Below the pieces are notes generated by a model. That model had not been told where the DNA came from. It was given only the letters and a program-made list of their open reading frames with translations, and searched no databases. Of a stretch of DNA of 64,000 bases, positions 23,614 to 36,044 are shown piece after piece. Where the stretch lies: assembly GCA_951640165.1 (NCBI GenBank), contig OX621244.1, forward strand, positions 10,992,001 to 11,056,000. The letters run 5' to 3'. The stretch's first letter is position 1; each line of letters begins with the position of its first letter. This stretch comes from Pseudoips prasinana. Its lineage: Eukaryota > Arthropoda > Insecta > Lepidoptera > Nolidae. The translations under genes were made by a program, and so were the position numbers.

Positions 23614-25337
23614 TAACTGGAAATTCAACCATGACAAGTATCTTTCTCTTTTTATTTCATTACCCAACGAATCGAACAGAGACGAACATGAGAACCTTTA
23701 TAAATACGACCAATAACTTTTAAAAGGCTTTCATTAAACAAAAATGATATGTAGTAGTAGGTGTCCTGTAAAATGGATTTGAAGATTTATAAGGAAAACG
23801 AGCTGAACTCAAGTCGTATTAAACATAAAATTGGTACCTGCATAAGGTACCAATTTTATTATGTTAAAAACGTGCAGTACCTATCAAAATACGAAGTTTA
23901 ATATTTATTAAAAGTTACAGTACCCAATAACTTTAGGGCTTTAAAGTTAGCGGTTACATTATTTGAATTTGAAATTTTTGAATAAAAGTTAGAAAGACTG
24001 AAATATTTTATTTAGGAGAAATTCATGATTGTCTTTGGTTGTGAAATAAATCTAGATAAAAAATAAATACGATACATATCGAGATTATCATTACTTGACT
24101 AAGCAAAATAATATTGTAGTGGTCTAGAAGACCTCTTTATTAATGTACAAAACAAAACTGTTTTAATGATTTAGTATCATAATTATAGTGTGGGATTAAT
24201 CATGCATCGTGCAGTACCTATCAATTTTGCTAGGTGCTTCCCCAGTGGAAACATTAGCATTACGGTGTTTGTCCTTGCAGAATACGAGTAATTATTATAA
24301 CTTAATGTATTGTTCATGTGTTTGAAAAGGTTCCCCGAGATTATCAAAAAAGGAAAAGAAAGTTGATCAACGGGTGAGTTGAAAGCCTCCATAGGCCCCT
24401 TACCACGAATTGAGTAATATGTTTGTTTGTTGGGTTTGTATGCATAAAAGATCTTTTTAACATTCTATTATTGATAGAATTTATTTAATATCCGCGGTTC
24501 TCATGGCCTCTATTTAATGGAGCTAGGTTGACACGTCCGCGCTCTAAACACGGACATGTGTCCAATGTTCCGCTTCGGACACCGTCCAACTTTATTTCCG
24601 TTACTATGTATGTAAGCCCAAATACGACTGACAATTTTTAAACTGAATTTCAGTATTTTACTTTAGTTTTGTAATGTGTATCGAATTTTAATTTTTCGAT
24701 AGATGTAATAAATTTTCGGTATCTTTATATAGCTACGGCGTAGCTGCGCAGCTGCTACGGAGAAGAGATATGATTTTAATAGTCTCTGTACGTTTGTAAG
24801 ACCCTCCAAGACTCCAAGACCATCCAAACTCGTAGCACAAAAGATTTCAACTTTGAATAGTAAGTAGATGTAGTTATAGTAATATAATTTGTTACAACTA
24901 CGACCATATCCCTAACTTATTACATAGATACATATAATGCAATAAATGTGTACTGTGAATATAATACCTACGAACGAACCGAATAAAGTGGTGCCACGAG
25001 CTCATTCCATAACCCGTAAAACGACTCTTTGTCTGGTACGAACTAAAGAACTCAAAAGAGGACAAAAGCCCTGAAATTGCAACACACTAGAAATGGAATA
25101 GGGGAGGACTAGCCCTCCGGCGGGACATCAGAGCATGCAAAAAGGATCCAAAACGAAAAGGCCTTTTTAAGTCCATTCACTATAGGTACTCGTATGGATA
25201 GATAGTTAACCCCATAAGCTAACTAAGCTGGTGATGTTCGGTTCTTAATATCTAGGATATATCAATAATGTATGCCTAACCTCCAATATGGCACGAGGCA
25301 TAAATATTAGTATAAATTCATAATCATGAATATTACA
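23614..25337. other. No gene; one short perfect hairpin
   Basis: Arms 23825-23839 and 23845-23859 (ATAAAATTGGTACCT) form a perfect 15-bp stem with a 5-base loop. The phrase CGTGCAGTACCTATCAA occurs twice, near 23870 and 24208. Nothing else is recognisable, and short ORFs carry no domains. Confidence 0.55.
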
Positions 25338-25629
25338 TCTATACATATAATAAAATCGTAGGAATAATTTTTTAAAGGATACTTGGGGCGTGATCTGCAA
25401 CCGATATTGAAGTCAAAAATATAGATTTTGGAATTTTTGTCTGTATGTCTGTATGTATTACCGAGCTAAACTCAAAAAGTACTGCATGGATTTACTTCAA
25501 ATGTTGCATGAATGTTACTAAGAGGGCGGGTCAACATATAGGCTACATATTATCACGCTATCACATACGGGGGAGGAGCTGTTATAAGTTATAAAATATA
25601 ACGCGGATAAAACCGCGGGGCACAGCTAG
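25338..25629 (+). mobile_element. Non-autonomous Helitron (subfamily 1)
   Basis: 5' TCTATACATATAATAAAATC preceded by A; 3' end CTAG followed by T, the A^T insertion and CTRR terminus expected of Helitrons. Just upstream of CTAG lies the palindrome CGCGGATAAAACCGCG, then GGGCACAG. No Rep/helicase is encoded. Sister copies are at 35432 and, inverted, at 50299. The ends resemble lepidopteran Lep1-type Helitrons; the name is from memory. Confidence 0.85.
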
Positions 25630-25771
25630 TATTTAATATTGTACTTGGTGTTTATAACTGAAGAACTGTTAAATTATACAACTGTCAAGTAGAACCGTGC
25701 TTAGAATCATCGCGATCACTGAGACTAACAGTTTCTTTTTTCTGTAAAAATATTTTTTTTTCTGGATCAGC

Positions 25772-26015
25772 CCGATGTCTGGGAGTTGGCGCTATTATAC
25801 CCCCGTGCCTCGGAGAGCACGTAAAGCCGTCAGTCCTTTACCTGAACTCTTTCCAGTCGTGACGCTAAGCGTCCCATCGGATCATGAGAGTGATGGAATA
25901 AAAAGTGCTCCTGTGTTTGCGCACATACTTGTGCACTATAATATGTCCCGCGCAGATGGCTAATCTCTATTGAGACTGGCCACCGTGGCTGGAGTTCGGC
26001 TAGCAGGACATTATT
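25772..26015 (+). mobile_element. SINE-E copy
   Basis: GGGAGTTGGCGCTATTATAC, GTGCCTCGG, CATCGGATCATGAGAG, TATGTCCCGCGCAGATGGCT and CAGGACATTATTATTATCG recur inverted at 36045-36275. An (ATT)n-like tail ends this copy. No tRNA head is obvious, so the SINE label is tentative. Confidence 0.6.
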
Positions 26016-26039
26016 ATTATCGTATGGGGAAAGTGGACC

Positions 26040-26245
26040 TGGTGTTAGAGTTGTTTAAGCCGTCCAGTAGGCCTCTGACATTACTTCACGACATGCCTAT
26101 CGGCAACAACTGGGACCGTTAGCTTAAAGTGCCCTCCGAAGCCCGGAGACTTTCAGAAATTAAACCACATTGGCGGTCACTCATCTATGGACTGACAGCG
26201 AGCCTAGTGGCTTGAACTCACCAACCACTTACGGACAGGTGACTG
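26040..26245 (-). mobile_element. SINE-C copy
   Basis: TTAAGCCGTCCAGTAGGCC, CCGTTAGCTTAAAGTGCCCT and GGCGGTCACTCATCTATGGA match the inverse of 13283-13510 and run parallel to 57205-57420. Confidence 0.7.
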
Positions 26246-27368
26246 CCGCAAGCTTCGCGCCTCGAGCTTAAATAGTATTCGTATATGTATAAAACGAATC
26301 TTATCGGAAAGTAAACACAAACCTCAAATAAAACTTCGAATTCATTTAAGAAATCCGTTGAGACTCCAACCTGTCGATTTGTCGATGCCTCATGAATATG
26401 CCCCATTTCGCATTTAAGGGCGTGGGGATATTGAACTGTCACAGTTTAACGCTGACTCAAATGATCAAATCTAAAGTTCCCAGAGACCGTATTGAAAAAA
26501 AAAAAACAAAGATTCTAATATTGTGTCTGTGTGTGTTGGAGGACTATCACAAACGATGAGAAAATACCTTTTTAATTATTTTTTATAAATTAAAAATATT
26601 AGCTTTAACGTTTTACATGAGAGTTACATATATATATGCAAGGTATCACATACATATACAATGAATGAAATCTTAAATAACCCTTGAAATTGAATTACGT
26701 TCTATCAAAAATGTCGATCAGCTGACACTGGCATTGTATATTATGAGAAGACAAAAATACTTTTCAATTTTCAAACTGTTTTTTTATGTGTTCAGATTCC
26801 TGAATATTTTGGGTTGAAAAAGAGGCGTAAGTAATTTATACGTATACGTAAGCTCACGTATGTTTTCCGTAAGGGAAGGCTATGCCGCCTATGCCGCCTT
26901 CATACTTATATTCTACATAACACAGAGTTTTAAAATGAAGTTCGAATTAATTTAATAAATTCGTTTAGAAACCAACCTGTCGATCTATTGATTTCTTATG
27001 ATTCTGTCCCAGGTCAAGTTTTGAGACATGCGGGGATATTGAACTAATAATATCCAATCTAAAGTTTTTAGAGGCCATAGTAGCCCCGAAACTACCACAA
27101 ATCTCAGACTAGTAAAAAAGTGTTTCAGACCCAAGAGACTCTTTCTAGCCGTCATTTGAATCTCAGCTCTCTTGAATTTTCGTTTGTATTTTAAACTTAA
27201 AAAAATTGCGATGTGCTTTTAACGTGTTTTCAATAACCAGAGTGTTATTGAAAGAGTGTTATTAACTAAGCATAAGTTTTTGAGTGAGACCTTTTAAAGG
27301 ATTAAAATATACTTCTGTAAGTTATTATTTCTTTCAAAATAGTATTCATGGACGATTGTATAATATGA
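26246..27368. other. No gene; two diverged direct repeats
   Basis: 26330-26490 and 26932-27080 share AACCTGTCGAT, GGGGATATTGAACT and AATCTAAAGTT in the same order about 600 bp apart. This is an old direct duplication or two copies of one unknown repeat. Confidence 0.55.
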
Positions 27369-27539
27369 CTAGCTGTGCCCCGCGGTGTTAGCCGCGTTAA
27401 ATTTTATAAATTTTCTTTGCTATAAACCTCACGGAGCCCGAGACCTTTCTAACGAATGCAAAACCGTGGAAATCGGTTCGTGCGTTCTGGAGTTATAGCG
27501 TCAGGAAGGAAAACCTGACTTATTTTTATATAGTAGAGA
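27369..27539 (-). mobile_element. Non-autonomous Helitron (subfamily 2)
   Basis: Minus strand 5' end TCTCTACTATATAAAAATAA; 3' end with the hairpin CGCGGCTAACACCGCG, GGGCACAG and CTAG. Very close to the copy at 35869-36037. About 171 bp and non-coding. A 67-codon antisense ORF here is chance. Confidence 0.85.
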
Positions 27540-28664
27540 TGTCCGTGTATCACATATGAGGCTGCCTGAAAACAAGAGCCTGATGCTAGGGAGTACCTGG
27601 CTCTTGGTGGATATTCAGCATAGGCTAGGCAGGGGCCTGGTTTCGCAAGCACCCGTTGGCATTTAGTAAAATATAAAGTGACATCTTCACTTGTCCAATA
27701 TATATCATATGGCCATAACGGATTACTTTTTTATATTTTATTGTTTGACCTGTCCTTCGATAGGGCCTAAGCTTAAAACCCAGAATTCTGCGCACAGCAG
27801 TCTCGCTGGCGTAGTAGATTATTTGTGAGATATTAAATCATTGTCACCGCTTTCGAAAAAGTTGCATCGGTTATTTTGTGAGATTAATATTCTCAAATAT
27901 TCCGAACAAACTTTTCCTTTTACATGTTTTTATACACCAAAAAATATGGAAAAGTTGGCTTTATATATTTAGAGGTCAGGATAAAATATCAAAATAAAGA
28001 GAAAATTGCCGAGTCCTCAATTTTAGACGTATAATACAATTGCTCCTGGATTATTACGCAACGCATTCACTGTCGTACTAGGCAAGTTAGTACGATATGT
28101 ACCTACGATTTTGTATGGTTTCACAAGAGTTTGTAATAACCTTGTCTCGTTGTAGGTACGTCGTGATCTCGCCATTTAGATAATCTAAGACGTTTTTAGG
28201 ATGACAGTGTTTACGGGAGAAGATGATAAGGATGGATTGACTGCCGCTACCACCAAAGGACTTGGATGATGTATGGTTGAGGTTGAAATGGATTTTTATT
28301 GCGAAGTTACAAGGGGTGTCCACGGTGCATCGAATTAACTGAGTTTAAGCGTTTGGAGTGGATATAAAAATCAAGCAGTGGCGTGTGCTAACATCATACT
28401 GGCGTAGGTCAGAATGGGCGGATGTTAATTTTTATTTTGTTGGCAAGGGATAATTTTCATGCATTCAGAAGGCAGTGGTGTCCATACAGAGCTAATATGG
28501 CGAATAGGGACCTTTTGTTAAGTGTCTATGAATAATATAAAAAGCCGCGAGAAACGAAGGATCGGATTTCATCTAAACGAAATACTACCAAGGGCCATAA
28601 ATGACACTAGTAGTCGCAAGGCATTCGTGGCCAAACTCTTGGACAGCGAGTATAATAATATCCT
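27540..28664. other. No gene recognised
   Basis: A 78-codon minus ORF at 28087-28323 has no recognisable motif. Otherwise AT-rich sequence without repeat matches. Confidence 0.45.
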
Positions 28665-28920
28665 GGGACATTATTTACTCGCGGTCATCTGATCTCAAAC
28701 TAAGCAGAGCTTGTACTATGGAAACCAGATAAATGATATTCTACATAATTATACTACTTTTCTTTTTTTAAATTCATTCTTATATAGATAATTACTCCCA
28801 GACTCAGGACAAACAGACATGTTTATGCACACAAATATCTGCTCTGGGTGGGAATCGAACCCACGATCCCCGGCATGAAAAGCAAGAATTTCCCAACCCG
28901 CCAACAGGCCCGTGGTGATG
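28665..28920 (-). mobile_element. Old SINE-A-related copy
   Basis: CATCTGATCTCAAACTAAGC, AGCTTGTACTATGGAAACCA, CAGACTCAGGACAAACAG and CTGGGTGGGAATCGAACCC are in the SINE-A order with clear divergence. The tRNA-like head (minus-strand B box GGGTTCGATTCC) is at the right end. Confidence 0.7.
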
Positions 28921-28992
28921 GATGATGATGAGATATAGGATTATGTTAATTCTTTCCTGTCGCAAAATCATGTCTCGTCGTTACGTGAAGAA

Positions 28993-29122
28993 GACGCCAG
29001 CACATCAATCTACCCCAATCTGTCAAATTTCCCCAATTGAAAGTGAACCTCATGCTTATGTGATAAAGTTGAAAATCTATAAAAGAAATTTGACAGATTG
29101 GGGTAGCCGGATGTGCTGGCGT
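28993..29122. mobile_element. M1 MITE, complete copy
   Basis: GACGCCAGCACATCAATCTA on the left and GGTAGCCGGATGTGCTGGCG on the right, inside arms of about 36 bp. The interior is in the opposite orientation to the copy at 41409 (CCCAATTGAAAGTGAACCT). Confidence 0.88.
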
Positions 29123-29224
29123 GTGTACTTCTTGAGTTAAGTGTTTAGTCATTGAGTGACTTAGTTACCTTTCGCAATTATATATGGATATAGTGTAATG
29201 CGTATATGTATACAATTTACAAAC

Positions 29225-29484
29225 GATCACCGTAGCCTAGTTGGTATTGATCCTGCCTACGAAGCTGGTGGTCCTGGGTTCGAATCCCGGTAAGTGCAAA
29301 TATTTGTGTGATGAGCACGAATATTTGTTTCTGAGTCATGGATGTTTTCTATGTATTTAAGTATTTATCTATCTATATAAGTATGTATATCGTCGCCTGG
29401 TACCCATAGTACAAGCTTTGCTTAGTTTGGGGCTAGGATGATCTGTGTGACATTGTCCCCAGATATTATTATTATTATTATTTA
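29225..29484 (+). mobile_element. SINE-A, full-length plus-strand copy
   Basis: Head ACCGTAGCCTAGTTGGTATT (A-box region) and GGGTTCGAATCCCGG (B box), body with TGTGTGATGAGCACG, then GGTACCCATAGTACAAGC, GGGGCTAGGATGATCTGTG and an (ATT)n tail. Transcription would be by RNA polymerase III from the internal promoter. It is the best reference for the minus copies at 14583, 40236 and 56822. Confidence 0.92.
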
Positions 29485-29897
29485 ATATTAAAGAGAACAA
29501 TATAAAATTATACTAAAACACCAATTAGTTGACCCTTACAAAGAATTTCATATAACATTAGTAAACTAATTTCATTTATTCTACCTTCCAAGTTCCGTTT
29601 ATTTTACCTAAACTCAGTTACGCGACCTTAATTAAGAAGAAAATAAGGACAGGATCCTAACGCAGGTACTTATTTATTTGGAGGTCAAACGAATAAGATT
29701 CATGATTCTAATCAAAGTGTAATTAAAGGAAAAGGAAACCACAGGATCCTGTTACGTTTATGTTACTGTTAATTACTTTAATTAAGCGATTTATACCTTA
29801 ATAACGTTAAGGAAAATGTTATAGTAGCTTCAGTAGCTTATCATATTATTAAGGTGTTTGCTGTCTTTATATCGCAGTTTTAACCCTGGCACTAAAG
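29485..29897. other. No feature recognised
   Basis: AT-rich DNA without coding signal. Confidence 0.45.
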
Positions 29898-30050
29898 GTA
29901 ACGCTCACAGGAGCAGCATACCGGCGTTCCCGGGACTCCTCCCATCAAGCGCCAAGAAAAGTCCACGGCAGGTTAGGCTTAGTCGGTGTAAGTCCGATCC
30001 CACTACAGACACTTTGTGCGGGTGACATGTGTAGGTATTCCCCCTGCCTT
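29898..30050 (+). repeat. Repeat R2 copy
   Basis: GGAGCAGCATACCGGCGTTC, GCGCCAAG, GTCCACGGCAGGTTAGGCTT and CAGACACTTTGTGCGGGTG are shared with 34065-34180 and, inverted, with 21368-21510. It is followed by an A run at 30054-30070. Confidence 0.65.
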
Positions 30051-30076
30051 AATTAAAAAAAAAAAAAAAAGCTACG

Positions 30077-30290
30077 ACTGCACTTTTGGCGCAATGGTTA
30101 AGGCGCCTGGCTACTACCGCGGGGCCCTCAATTTCAGATTCAATCCCCACACAGGACCAACGACCAACCAAACCAATATGTATGACCCATAAATTGTTGT
30201 TCTGAGTCTGGATGTGTTACGTGTACGTTAATGCATTTTTGGACAGTCTCTACGATATAGTGATGTCTTTATATAACGCGGGCGTTGTGG
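30077..30290 (+). mobile_element. SINE-B copy
   Basis: Head TTTTGGCGCAATGGTTAAGG (A box) and a weak B-box-like AGATTCAATCCCC, then TGTATGACCCATAAATTGTT, TTCTGAGTCTGGATG and AACGCGGGCGTTGT. It follows the poly(A) end of repeat R2. Confidence 0.75.
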
Positions 30291-31568
30291 TTTCAAAAAA
30301 AAGGGGAGATGTGCTGAGCTAGATTTTTTGTTCTTTACAAAATAATTCAGCAAATAAGCCGACCTGCTTCTTATAATGTTACATGTAAGGTGTTGAATTC
30401 CCTATTAGGGCTACTGGATAAGAATTAAAAACTTGAGAGGTGTCAAGGGACACCCGGATGGAACGAAGTTATTTCTTATTATTTATTATGTACAAAAAAC
30501 CTGTATACACTCAACAAAAATAACCGTCGCGACACCACACTGTTCAATGCGAAATAGAAATGAAAATATCTGGCTTGCTTTCTATAAGAGAGAGAGAGAG
30601 AAACATGCGCACGCCGCACAGCTGTAAAAAGTGTCGTGACAACTTTTTGTAAGATTTTTGCCGTCTAGCCCCCTTTCACAACGCGCGATAAGAACTTCGT
30701 TCCAAAAACCTCCACCAAGCCTCAACTTAACTTTCGTTTCGGTGGAATAGAGTAAAAACAGCTTAGTGCTGGACTGTGATGTCTGTATCTATGTTCGAAG
30801 TGGTTTTTGGCATTTGAAATAAAGATAATTTCATTGGAATCGTTGTTAGCTATGTCTCGTTAAAATCCGTTTAGCCATTGAAAGAGTCTGGGTTGTTCGA
30901 TATTAGGGATTGGTCAGGTTAAATTGGACTATTGGTTTCGCAAATCGTGAACGTGTAAAGTGTTTTTGCCTTCTACTTACTTGAATTAGGCAAAAAAGGT
31001 TCAACGTAAACAATTGTATTTAATTCCCCATTCGAAAAGCAAAAGTTCGGTACTAAGTAAAGTCTGGTGCCATTTGGAAAAGTCATTGTGCGAACTTTGT
31101 TGCTTTAGGCACGCACAATGTCGCGCAATCTTGTCCAGATATAGAGGGGTATTAGACGTAATGTCCGATAAGAAGGCACTATTATTTTATTAACACTCGG
31201 CATTCACTTAGCTTCAGTCGAGTGAAAAGAAATTTCATCTATTTACTTTGGCCGGTCCCAGCTATTGGGTCTGAGCCTTTCATTCGTACTCTAACGTTAA
31301 GTGGACATACTTAAGTGCTGTTTGGTCAGGAAGGATTTACCTTTGCTCTTTTCCCTTCAACCTCATCCCACTCAATCAGGAGCGAAGCTTAACTCTTAAA
31401 ACGTTTTTGCTTTGTAATTTTTGGTCGCTGATTTTCCTTTTGTTGTTATTTTTGCGGTAATGAAAAGAAAATGTTGGATGATTATAAAGGATAGCATTAA
31501 TAAATTAAGGGATTGAAGATCTTTTCAAATAGGAAATGAGAAACATATTTATTCAGTGTTCGTTGATG
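30291..31568. other. No gene; (AG)n microsatellite
   Basis: A GA-rich tract (AGAGAGAGAGAGAGAAA) lies near 30586-30602. No ORF with a recognisable domain. Confidence 0.5.
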
Positions 31569-32030
31569 TTTGATTGATAATGTTTACCATAGATATTAGA
31601 TATATGATATATAGATCGGTTGTCAGTTCAAATAAGATGAGACCAAACATGTAAATAGTATTGCAATTTTGTGGAGCTTGTAGTAGTAAGTTACAACAAA
31701 AAAAAATTTTAAAGTTGTAGTTGAAATACCTGGCACCTTTAACGCTTTTAAGATGTTGTAGTTCCTACAGTTTCCATGATATATAAGATACGATTTTGAT
31801 TGATCGATAATGTGCACCATAGATATACAATAAATATATTGTCTGTCAGTTTAAACCCGTTGTGAACAAAAGTGAAACGTATTTGGCAATAAAAAACCAG
31901 TAACAACAAAAAATATTTAACCATTGCAGATATTCCTAGTATAAATGAAAAATATTGCCAAAATGCTTTCTTTAACACAGTTTAGTGATGTAAAGTCGTA
32001 ACAGTTTTCGTGATATATTAGATAAATTTG
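31569..32030. repeat. Two degenerate tandem units, ~229 bp
   Basis: TTGATTGATAATGTTTACCA near 31570 recurs as TTGATTGATCGATAATGTGC near 31795. CAGTTTCCATGATATATA near 31770 recurs as CAGTTTTCGTGATATATTAG near 32002. Diverged satellite-like repeats. Confidence 0.6.
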
Positions 32031-32384
32031 GGCCCATTATGAGTTCTTATTGCATAAACTACTTGTCTTCATAAAATTAGTAACTTTTGTTTTGGGCACA
32101 TTCCGCAACCAACTTCCTAATGATATCAGACAACTTAATAAATAATAAAGCAGGATTTCTTGTAAGTTTTCATTCAGTATTTCTCAGTACCTGCTACGGC
32201 ATTCACTACACGGTACGATGAAAAAAAAAATACTATTAAAAAAAGATATCATTTTGATTTTAGTTATCGTAGATATGCCGAAATAGGCAGTTGGGAGTAG
32301 GGCTAGAGTGTACGAGATACTTTTACTCTAAGTCTATTGTGTGATCCAATATTACTGGCATATACCTACAGGTAGGTATTTTTC
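32031..32384. other. No feature recognised
   Basis: AT-rich sequence between the tandem units and a SINE-B copy. Confidence 0.4.
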
Positions 32385-32572
32385 ATTTTATTTAGGGAAA
32401 TTACACCCTGTGTCGCGGGTAATTCAGAAAGATATAATTGACGAACAAAACCATGCCCAGTGTCTCTCTCAGTGTAACGACTACTTATGAGTCACACAAA
32501 TAGTTGTCGAGTGCGAGAATAAAAGTTGGGCCACGAAGTGGCGAGTCATCTTAACCAATGCGCCACCCGTGC
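32385..32572 (-). mobile_element. SINE-B copy, diverged
   Basis: ACACCCTGTGTCGCGGGTAA, GAGTCACACAAATAGTTGTC and CAATGCGCCACCCGTGCAGT are shared with 36345-36535. The B box is degraded. Confidence 0.75.
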
Positions 32573-33059
32573 AGTTAGTATAATTGAGATTTTTATTTAT
32601 ATTTAAGCTTCAGTAATTATAGGTTATTACTGTATTAAGAAACCTAGAAACGATTTCTATTTGTCTTTATAACGACAAAATTCGGAATGCATTCTTCATC
32701 AAAATGCTGTAATAATTATCAAAATTGATTCACAAATACCGGAAAAAGTATTGTATAGTATTTTTTAGAATAGTATTGTGCAATCCAGTTTTTTTACTCT
32801 TAATAGTAATTTTTTAAGTATATTCTTTCTTACCTTCTGGTAGTTCTATAATCCGCGCACTTACATGCTATCTCAGCACTATCTAAGGTAGACTAGCAGA
32901 AAATGCTTTGGGCACTAAGTCCGCCTTTGTACAACTTTATATGTATAAAGTATTAAATAAAAAATAATATCGAGTAACATACATTCAAAGAATATCATAC
33001 TTACAGTCGAATTGATTAAAAAGTGAGTAACGTTAATTTTACAGGCAAATATTTAATGA
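32573..33059. other. No feature recognised
   Basis: AT-rich DNA, no coding signal. Confidence 0.4.
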
Positions 33060-33260
33060 ATTACCTCCACCTTACAGAAGACATTCCTTAATAATAACAT
33101 TAATAATATTAATGTTGCCGAGTGTGAGTAAGGTCGCCAGAGCTCATTAGGGTGGGGGGAAGGTTAAGCAACATTTATTTGCAGACTTTTAAAGGCTGGC
33201 AACACACTCACAACTCCTCTGATGTTGTTTGTCGACCTCTGATATAAAAAAGAAAAAATA
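33060..33260 (+). repeat. Repeat R3 copy
   Basis: ACCTCCACCTTACAGAAGAC, CATTCCTTAATAATAACATT and GAGTGTGAGTAAGGTC, then AAAGGCTGGCAACACACTCA and CCTCTGATATAAAAAAG, match 57645-57880. The GCGGTGATCACTTACC part is missing here. Confidence 0.7.
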
Positions 33261-34064
33261 ACAGAGAGCTACGTTAATGTTACAGGAGGATATTCCTGAC
33301 ACAGTTTTCTGAAATCTGTACAAATTCAATAGTAGATGTATAACTAGCACAATTTCAAACTTCGTATTTTAAATACAGAAATACCTACAAAGCACTTTCG
33401 GCACATCATCCGTTATACCTTTTTCAAAACCATCAAATTAAGTCCGAAGTATTGTTGCCTATATTTCACGCTTCTGAAAGGGTTGACCCCTCAAAGGGAG
33501 CCGACCACAGCAATTTTGTTATTCGTCGTTTGTATTCAGGTACAGCACGTACACATACACGGGACTTCACTTTACTCTTTTATACTTTTTCTCATGGTTT
33601 TCACGTTGACGTTTACGCTGCGGCACTCTTTTGTTTTTCTTTTCTTTATACAGTTTCGTAGTTCGATAAGGAATGATTGTAACTAATAGTTAGGAGACGG
33701 TTATATGGGCATAACGATGAGTGGTTTAGTCAGGCTCCGTCTTTCTAAATATCTTGACGCCAGACTCAAGGGGAATGCTCGAGTCTGGCGTTGCAATGTG
33801 TGTTATTTATTTATTATTCTGCAACATATTCTAAACAAAAAGGTGGTACTATTAATGTCTCATGTATGTGTACCTGATGTATATAACAGTTTACAATTAT
33901 GATTATACGACTGACAATGAATTCATATAATATCTGTTTAAAATATTATTGATCCTTAATATATCAATGATATTTTATACAAATATATTGTGAATTCGGT
34001 ATCACTCTAATAATTATAATATTTATATAAAGGTACATATCTCGTACACGTACATTGGGGGAAC
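33261..34064. other. No gene; short hairpin
   Basis: 33757-33767 and 33781-33791 (ACGCCAGACTC / GAGTCTGGCGT) make an 11-bp perfect stem. Two overlapping plus ORFs at 33452-33686 have no domain. Confidence 0.5.
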
Positions 34065-34180
34065 CGGAGCAGCATACCCACGTTCCTGGGGCTTCCTCCA
34101 TCAGGCGCCAAGAGAAGTCCACGGCAGGTTAGGTTTAGTCGGTGCGACCGACCCGCAGACACTTTTTTCGGGTGTCATGC
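34065..34180 (+). repeat. Repeat R2 copy
   Basis: GGAGCAGCATACCCACGTTC, AAGTCCACGGCAGGTTAGGT and CGCAGACACTTTTTTCGGGT match 29898-30050. Confidence 0.65.
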
Positions 34181-34214
34181 GTAGGCATAGATGTATACAC
34201 AGTAGCAGTATAAC

Positions 34215-34395
34215 AATTTTATCTTAGGACATCTAACACGCTGCCATCTTATACTAAACTATGCTGTGACTGTATTATAAGCAGCCAACTGATAAACATA
34301 CTTATATATTTATAAATTTCATTACACAATTTTGTCTTGGGTGGGGATCCAATTCACGACCTCTGGCTTACCGTTCTTACTAGACCGTTCGGACC
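34215..34395 (-). mobile_element. Old SINE-A-related copy
   Basis: TTATCTTAGGACATCTAACA, CTGATAAACATACTTATATA and CTTGGGTGGGGATCCAATTC follow the order of the SINE at 56396. It supplies the uninterrupted form of the site where a Helitron sits at 56451. Confidence 0.6.
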
Positions 34396-34815
34396 AGTCA
34401 AATAGTCATTTATTTATTTATTTATTTATAGGGTTACTAACATAAGTACAGCATAACTTGATACATAAAAAAAACTGAAATTATTCTAGGCTAACTGCAC
34501 TTACAATTTACGATGATGTCATGTTGATGTCATGTCATGATGTCATGTTCATATAGGTAGCACAAATATATTTCTTTTGTAAGTATCGAACCCGCAAGCA
34601 TTGGATCGGAAAGCAGGTTGATTTCGAGCTAAGTTACGGCGTTCGTCACTGTTACACAGTTTGGCTGACCATTGAAATAATAGCATTAAAATTTTATAGC
34701 ATAATTCATAATGCAATGCATGTTAGCAAGAGAATCCTAAATTTGATCTGACGGTGGGTATCGTTCGTAGCTAAACGCGTCGTATGATTAAATTTATTAT
34801 TTCCTATTTTTAACA
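34396..34815. other. Microsatellite-like DNA and SINE-head scrap
   Basis: (TTTA)n at 34408-34430; GATGTCATGTTGATGTCATG near 34513 forms short direct repeats; AAGTATCGAACCCGCAAGC near 34582 looks like a degraded tRNA-type B box. Confidence 0.5.
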
Positions 34816-35089
34816 TCTATACATCAATACAAATAAATAAAATTGAAGTGTCTGTTTGTAATATTGAAATAGCCGGTTTTTACTACATAAATATGAATAA
34901 TTTACGGTACATACACCAAAATAACATTTTTACAATTTTTGTATGTCTGTCTGTCTGTTTGTTTCGGCTAATCTCTGAAATGGCTGGACCGATTTTGACG
35001 GGACTTTTATTGGCAGGCAATAAAAGTTTGTTATTTCAATATTACAAACAGACACTTCAATTTTATTTATTTTATTTATTTGTATAGAT
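34816..35089 (+). mobile_element. Helitron-like element with inverted copy of its 5' end
   Basis: Starts TCTATACATCAATACAAATA and contains CGGCTAATCTCTGAAATGGC and CCGATTTTGACGGGACTTT, blocks common in lepidopteran Helitrons. The right end is the reverse complement of the left ~42 bp, apart from a short insertion, ending GTATAGA. A normal hairpin-CTAG 3' end is absent, so this is a 5'-end fragment with a snapped-back duplicate. Confidence 0.7.
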
Positions 35090-35431
35090 AAATTATGTCA
35101 TAAATGTTTATAAATGAGACAGTTTCTATCAACTGTTAAATATTATCTGTATTACCGATGATGAATTAAAGAAACATCATTCCATTAAGGTAGGGAAGCC
35201 TCTGTCTCAGTTAAATTGTTTTCTACACTCTTTTATTTGTAGGCGATGCTCTTAACATCTCCAGTCGAGTATCCTCAATATGTAACCTCGTTAGTCCAGA
35301 AACTGACCTATTTTACTTCACTGACTATTTCGTGGGAAACTTACAGCTGCAAAAGTGTTTTTCTTTTACCAACTGACCAGCTTCCGTACGCGAATAATTT
35401 AAATATTGGATCACGTTAATACCCAAACGTG
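35090..35431. other. No feature recognised
   Basis: AT-rich sequence between Helitrons. Confidence 0.4.
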
Positions 35432-36037
<606 letters not shown>

Positions 36038-36044
36038 TTAATAA

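Noticed and set aside
23825..23859. Perfect hairpin as a microRNA precursor
   Set aside because: The 15-bp stem with a 5-base loop is shorter than a typical pre-miRNA and a 22-nt duplex would not fit.
28087..28323. 78-codon minus-strand ORF as a small host gene
   Set aside because: No recognisable motif, no promoter or splice signals that stand out, and such ORFs are expected by chance.
29225..29300. Possible tRNA gene
   Set aside because: A and B boxes are present, but the sequence continues into a SINE body repeated at three other sites; it is a SINE head, not a tRNA gene.
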